A stretch of DNA of 24,830 bases from an uncultured Oscillospiraceae bacterium (GTDB taxonomy: Bacteria > Bacillota > Clostridia > Oscillospirales > Oscillospiraceae), in the NCBI GenBank assembly GCA_944385065.1, contig CALWVX010000005.1:1-24830 (forward strand). The letters run 5' to 3'. A model generated the notes under the pieces. The model searched no databases and was not told the origin of the DNA. It was given only the letters and a program-made list of their open reading frames with translations. The position numbers and the translations under genes were made by a program. Each line of letters begins with the position of its first letter. The first letter of the stretch is position 1. Shown in pieces: positions 21,910 through 24,830 of the stretch.

Positions 21910-22452
21910 ATGTTCACCGACATCCGCAGCAAACGGGTCATCTTTCTGGCCCACTGCATTTTGAATCAGAACGCCATCTCAGACGGCACCGCCGGCTATC
22001 CCGCCGCCCACGCCGACGTAGTGCGGGCCATTCTGGACGCCCAGGTGGGCATCGTTCAGATGCCCTGCCCGGAGCTGTGCTGTCTGGGGCTGGACCGGGG
22101 CGACCCTCAGGGGGCGGACCGCCCGGTGGTGGTGGAAAACACCCGCATCCGGGGGGCGCTGGACCGGCCGGACGCCCGGGAGCAGCTGGACCGGCTGGTG
22201 GACCATGTGATGCTCCAGATCAGGGAGTATCTCCGGCACGGCTTCCAAATCGCGGGCATTGTGGGCGTCAACCGCTCCCCCAGCTGCGGAGCGGACACCA
22301 CCTCCGATCACGACCGAGAGGTGGCGGGTCAGGGGGTCTTCCTGGCAAAGCTCCAGGCAGCTCTGGCGGCCGACGGAATTTCCCTCCCGGTTATCGGGAT
22401 CAAATGCACGCCGGAGGCGCTGGACGCGGTCCGCGCTCTTCTCCGCGCATAG
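21910..22452 (+). CDS. TudS/DUF523-related cysteine-rich protein, putative desulfidase
   Basis: A 180-residue cytoplasmic protein. Conserved-looking cysteines occur in AHCILNQNA (Cys16), MPCPELCCLGLDRG (Cys53, Cys57, Cys58) and VNRSPSCGADTT (Cys126). This arrangement (early Cys, PCPE motif, SPSCG motif) resembles the DUF523/TudS group, in which three cysteines hold an [4Fe-4S] cluster used to remove sulfur from thiolated compounds such as thiouracil. Assignment to that activity is inference from motif layout. CAGGAGG lies 5 nt before the ATG at 21910. The gene is followed after 49 nt by rimI without a terminator, so it probably heads the rimI-tsaD transcript. Confidence 0.7.
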   Translation: MFTDIRSKRVIFLAHCILNQNAISDGTAGYPAAHADVVRAILDAQVGIVQMPCPELCCLGLDRGDPQGADRPVVVENTRIRGALDRPDAREQLDRLVDHVMLQIREYLRHGFQIAGIVGVNRSPSCGADTTSDHDREVAGQGVFLAKLQAALAADGISLPVIGIKCTPEALDAVRALLRA

Positions 22453-22501
22453 GCCCCATTTTTCGTTATATTTTCTCATTATAATACAAGAGGTATTTAA
22501 T

Positions 22502-22990
22502 ATGTACTACGAAATCGTCCCCATGGACCGCAGCCATCTCTCCCAGATTGCCGCGCTGGAGCGGGAATGCTTTTCCGCCCCCTGGACGGAGGCCATGCTG
22601 GAGGAGGAGCTCTACAATCCCCAGGCCAGCTTCATCGTGGCCGAGGACGGAGAGGGGGGCATTCTGGGCTATGCCGGCCTCCACGCGGTACTGGACGAGG
22701 GCTATATCGACAACATCGCCGTGGAGCCCGACGCCCGGCGGCACGGGGTGGCCTCCGCCCTGCTGGACGTGTTCTGCCGCTTCGCGGCGGCCAATCTGGC
22801 GTTCCTCTCGCTGGAGGTCCGGGCCTCCAACGCCCCCGCCATCGGCCTGTATGAGAAGTACGGCTTTCAGCGGGCGGGCCTCCGGCCTGGCTATTATCAG
22901 GATCCCAAAGAGGACGCCATCATCATGACAAGGGAGTTTGAACATGGAACTGAAATTACCCACACCGGAACAGCTGCGTCTGGTCTATGA
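22502..22990 (+). CDS. rimI: ribosomal protein bS18 alanine N-acetyltransferase, RimI type
   Basis: GNAT-family acetyltransferase that would acetylate the N-terminal alanine of ribosomal protein bS18. The 162-residue product shows ALERECFSAPWTEAML (about 18-33, the RimI-like CFxxPW pattern), YIDNIAVEPDARRHGVASALL (acetyl-CoA binding motif A, about 71-91) and FLSLEVRASNAPAIGLYEKYGFQRAGLRPGYY (motif B, about 101-132). An AAGAGG ribosome binding site precedes the ATG. Location upstream of tsaD supports RimI over other GNATs, since rimI and the t6A genes are commonly linked. The last 15 or so residues, rich in Thr and Gly, overlap the next gene by 47 nt and look like an unselected tail. Confidence 0.87.
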   Translation: MYYEIVPMDRSHLSQIAALERECFSAPWTEAMLEEELYNPQASFIVAEDGEGGILGYAGLHAVLDEGYIDNIAVEPDARRHGVASALLDVFCRFAAANLAFLSLEVRASNAPAIGLYEKYGFQRAGLRPGYYQDPKEDAIIMTREFEHGTEITHTGTAASGL

Positions 22991-23537
22991 CCGGGACCTG
23001 AGAGAGGCCTTTCCCCAGGCGGAGCTGAAGCCCCTGGCCAACATGGAAAAAATGTGGTCCGAGGGGTGGTACAAGCCCTACTGCCTGTTCGAGGGAGAAG
23101 AGATCCTGGGGGAGGCCTTCCTGTGGCTGGGCCACCCCGGCTGGGCCCTGCTGGACTATCTGTGCGTATCCCCCGCGGCCCGGAACGGCGGGCTGGGGGC
23201 CGCCATGCTGAAGGAGCTGAGCCGCGTGGAAGCGGACAGCGTCATTTTCGGCGAGTGCGAGGCCCCGGAGGACGCCCCCGACCCGGAGATGGCCCGGCGG
23301 CGGCTGGGCTTTTACGCCCGCAACGGCCTGCGCACGGCAGGCTATGAGACGTCGATGTTCGGCGTGCACTACCAGACGCTGTATCTGGCCCGGGGCGAGG
23401 TGGACGAGGCCGCCCTCATGGAGGAGCACCGCTTTGTCTATGCGAACACCTTCGCCCCCGACAAGTTCGCCCGCTACGTCCGCATCCCCTACGACCCCGA
23501 TCAGGGCCCCGGAGAAAAGGTGGAGTGGCAGCAGTAA
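22944..23537 (+). CDS. GNAT-family N-acetyltransferase, substrate unknown
   Basis: A 197-residue protein with a GNAT core: FEGEEILGEAFLWLGHPGWALLDYLCVSPAARNGGLGAAML, in which the YLCVSP strand and the RNGGLGA loop match the acetyl-CoA pyrophosphate-binding motif A (about 74-91). This is followed by LGFYARNGLRTAGYE like motif B (about 122-136). The long region after motif B (about 60 residues, VHYQTLYLARGEVDEAALMEEHRFVY onward) is not typical of RimI and suggests a different substrate. The ATG at 22944 is chosen because AAGGGAG lies 7-8 nt upstream, inside rimI, giving a 47-nt overlap in another frame. It sits between rimI and tsaD, where tsaB is often found. Confidence 0.82.
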   Translation: MELKLPTPEQLRLVYDRDLREAFPQAELKPLANMEKMWSEGWYKPYCLFEGEEILGEAFLWLGHPGWALLDYLCVSPAARNGGLGAAMLKELSRVEADSVIFGECEAPEDAPDPEMARRRLGFYARNGLRTAGYETSMFGVHYQTLYLARGEVDEAALMEEHRFVYANTFAPDKFARYVRIPYDPDQGPGEKVEWQQ

Positions 23538-23615
23538 GCTGCCTCCGGCCAAGCGGGAAACCGCCGCAGTCCGGCCCTCCATCCCCCATCACCACCAGAA
23601 AGCAAGGGATCTTCT

Positions 23616-24626
23616 GTGAACATTTTAGCCATTGAATCCTCCTGCGACGACACCGCCGCCGCCGTGGTGCGGGACGGGCGGACGGTGCTCAGCAGCTGTG
23701 TGTCCTCCCAGATCGAGATGCACACCATCTACGGCGGCGTGGTCCCGGAAATCGCCTCCCGGAAACATGTGGAGGCCGTCGCCGGTCTGGCCGACCGGGC
23801 GCTGGCCGACGCCGGATTGTCCCAATCCGACCTGGACGCTCTGGCCGTCACATACGCCCCCGGACTCATTGGGGCGGTGCTGGTGGGAGTCAACTTCGCC
23901 AAAGGGGCCGCCCTGTCTCTGGGCCTGCCCCTGATCCCGGTCCACCATGTGCGGGGCCACATTGCCGCCAACTATCTCACCCACCCGGACCTGGAGCCCC
24001 CTTTCGTCTGTCTTTGCGTGTCGGGCGGCACCACCGCCATTGTGGACGTGCGCTCCTACACCGAGATGTCGGTGCTGGGCGGCACCCGGGACGACGCGGC
24101 GGGGGAGTGCTTTGACAAAGTGGCCCGGGTGCTGGGGATCGGCTACCCCGGCGGGGCCCCCATGGACAGGCTGGCCCAGGGGGGGGACGACCGGAAATAT
24201 GAGCTGCCTGTGGCCCATGTGGCCGGGGCCGAGCTGGACATGTCCTTTTCCGGCCTGAAGACCGCCAGTCTGAACCTGATCCACAATGCCCAGCAGAAGG
24301 GGGAGGACCTGGACCTGCCCTCCTTCGCCGCCAGCTTCGGCCGGGCGGTGAGCGACAGCCTGGTTCCCCGGGCCATGTCCGCCCTGCAGGAGCGGGGCTA
24401 TGGAAAGCTAGCGGTGGCCGGGGGCGTAGCCGCCAACAGCCGTATCCGGGCCGATCTGACCGCCGCCTGCGCCCGGGCCGGTGCGCGTCTCTTTCTCCCG
24501 GAACTGAAGTACTGCGGCGACAACGCCGCCATGATCGGCTGCCAGGGCTACTATGAATACCAGGCCGGCCATGTGGCCGGCCTGGATCTGAACGCCTACG
24601 CCACCCGGGATATTTCGCTGGGATAG
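23616..24626 (+). CDS. tsaD: tRNA N6-threonylcarbamoyladenosine biosynthesis protein TsaD
   Basis: Transfers the threonylcarbamoyl group from threonylcarbamoyl-AMP to A37 of ANN-decoding tRNAs, working with TsaB and TsaE. The 336-residue ASKHA-fold protein has the N-terminal ESSCDDTAAAVV (7-18), the metal-binding HVRGH (His111, His115, the same positions as in E. coli), SGGTT nucleotide loop (136-140), AGGVAANSRIR (268-278) and YCGDNAAMIG with Asp302. Length is standard. The start is GTG at 23616 with AAGGGA about 8 nt upstream; the first residues MNILAIESSCDD fit the family start. No TsaB or TsaE gene is in the window. The coding 3' end (about the last 36 nt) is duplicated 155 nt downstream. 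Confidence 0.95.
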   Translation: MNILAIESSCDDTAAAVVRDGRTVLSSCVSSQIEMHTIYGGVVPEIASRKHVEAVAGLADRALADAGLSQSDLDALAVTYAPGLIGAVLVGVNFAKGAALSLGLPLIPVHHVRGHIAANYLTHPDLEPPFVCLCVSGGTTAIVDVRSYTEMSVLGGTRDDAAGECFDKVARVLGIGYPGGAPMDRLAQGGDDRKYELPVAHVAGAELDMSFSGLKTASLNLIHNAQQKGEDLDLPSFAASFGRAVSDSLVPRAMSALQERGYGKLAVAGGVAANSRIRADLTAACARAGARLFLPELKYCGDNAAMIGCQGYYEYQAGHVAGLDLNAYATRDISLG

Positions 24627-24635
24627 CGCCCATGA

Positions 24636-24745
24636 TCCGGCCGGAGCCCAGTGCCAGCGGGTCCGGCCGGAAGAGGAGGAGCGACGCAGGGATCGAGCTT
24701 TCGTGCCTGCACGGAAGCGAGGGATCCGCAGTCCGCGACGACGAG
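24636..24745 (+). repeat. two-hairpin covarying element, copy B
   Basis: Helix 1 pairs TCCGGCCGGA (24636-24645) with the same sequence at 24662-24671, around the 16-nt core GCCCAGTGCCAGCGGG. AGAGGAGGAGC follows, then helix 2, GCTTTCGTG (24697-24705) with CACGGAAGC (24710-24718), 9 pairs including one G-T, 4-nt loop. GGATCCGCAG and GCGACGACG end the unit. It begins 9 nt after the tsaD stop codon. Confidence 0.72.
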
Positions 24746-24790
24746 AACGCCTGCGCCACCCGGGATATTTCGCTGGGATAGCGCCCATGA

Positions 24791-24830
24791 TCCGGCCGGA
24801 GCCCAGCGCCAGCGGGTCCAGCCGGGGCAG
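24791..24830 (+). repeat. two-hairpin covarying element, partial copy C
   Basis: TCCGGCCGGA (24791-24800), core GCCCAGCGCCAGCGGG (24801-24816) and TCCAGCCGGG form helix 1 with one mismatch and one wobble. The rest lies beyond the window. It arose with the tandem duplication of the tsaD end. Confidence 0.7.

Larger units (their letters stand above)
24591..24830 (+). repeat. tandem duplication of the tsaD 3' end (155-nt period)
   Basis: The segment 24591-24670 (the last 12 tsaD codons including the stop, the spacer and helix 1 of the two-hairpin element) recurs at 24746-24825 with about three substitutions. The offset is 155 nt, not a multiple of three, so the second copy is not an in-frame extension. 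The window ends within or just after the second copy, so the copy number is unknown. Confidence 0.85.

Noticed and set aside
22480..22485. TATAAT as a promoter for rimI
   Set aside because: No -35 box lies 16-18 nt upstream, and transcription would start within the ribosome binding site at 22488-22493.
1..24830. CRISPR array, transposase, integrase or phage genes
   Set aside because: No regularly spaced direct repeats and no recombinase or phage protein motifs were seen; the repeats present are hairpin-type or a single tandem duplication.
24627..24830. A new gene after tsaD
   Set aside because: Available frames follow the duplicated tsaD tail and hairpins out of frame; no start with a ribosome binding site leads into a recognisable product before the window ends.

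Overview
The window is a GC-rich chromosomal segment whose strong promoters are of the sigma-A type (near-consensus -35/-10 boxes exactly 17 nt apart), with purine-rich Shine-Dalgarno sites, GTG starts and Firmicutes-style gene sets: a DUF624/YesL protein, MsmK-type ABC ATPase, two-subunit class I fumarase, rimI-tsaD, and a PolI that appears to have lost proofreading. This points to a high-GC anaerobic gut Clostridia, probably Oscillospiraceae (Flavonifractor/Pseudoflavonifractor/Lawsonibacter-like). That placement is inference; no marker was aligned.

Layout. (1) 1-3909: a cluster of small hairpins, tRNA-Arg(CCG), a PLP aminotransferase, a stand-alone enzyme I N-terminal (phosphohistidine) protein, tRNA-Thr(CGT) and an orphan membrane protein, most with their own recognisable promoter or terminator. 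(2) 3929-12150, all minus strand: a sialic acid/amino-sugar locus. In transcription order it holds N-acylglucosamine 2-epimerase, then after a terminator and a fresh strong promoter a sugar-binding lipoprotein, two permeases, N-acetylneuraminate lyase, GlcNAc-6-P deacetylase and the ABC ATPase. Together these import Neu5Ac, cleave it to ManNAc plus pyruvate, epimerise ManNAc to GlcNAc and deacetylate GlcNAc-6-P. The GlcNAc/ManNAc kinase and GlcN-6-P deaminase are not in the window. (3) 12358-17826, plus strand, divergent from the epimerase: DUF624 protein, fumarase alpha, an alpha/beta hydrolase, fumarase beta, then a SsuABC/TauABC-like importer (binding lipoprotein, permease, very short ATPase), apparently one operon. 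A palindrome lies between the divergent promoters.

(4) 17827-18500: terminator, a second long inverted repeat and an AT-rich patch with a small membrane protein, probably acquired. (5) 18566-24830: polA, a 650-nt non-coding repeat zone, a TudS/DUF523-like cysteine protein, rimI, a second GNAT that overlaps it, and tsaD. The 3' end of tsaD is partly duplicated at the window edge.

The most unusual signal is a dispersed element of about 110 nt (copies at 21685-21791 and 24636-24745, partial copy from 24791). It has a fixed 16-nt core, GCCCAGYGCCAGYGGG, closed by a 10-bp helix whose sequence differs between copies with compensating changes. A second 9-bp hairpin follows at almost constant distance. 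It may be an undescribed structured RNA or a mobile hairpin element.
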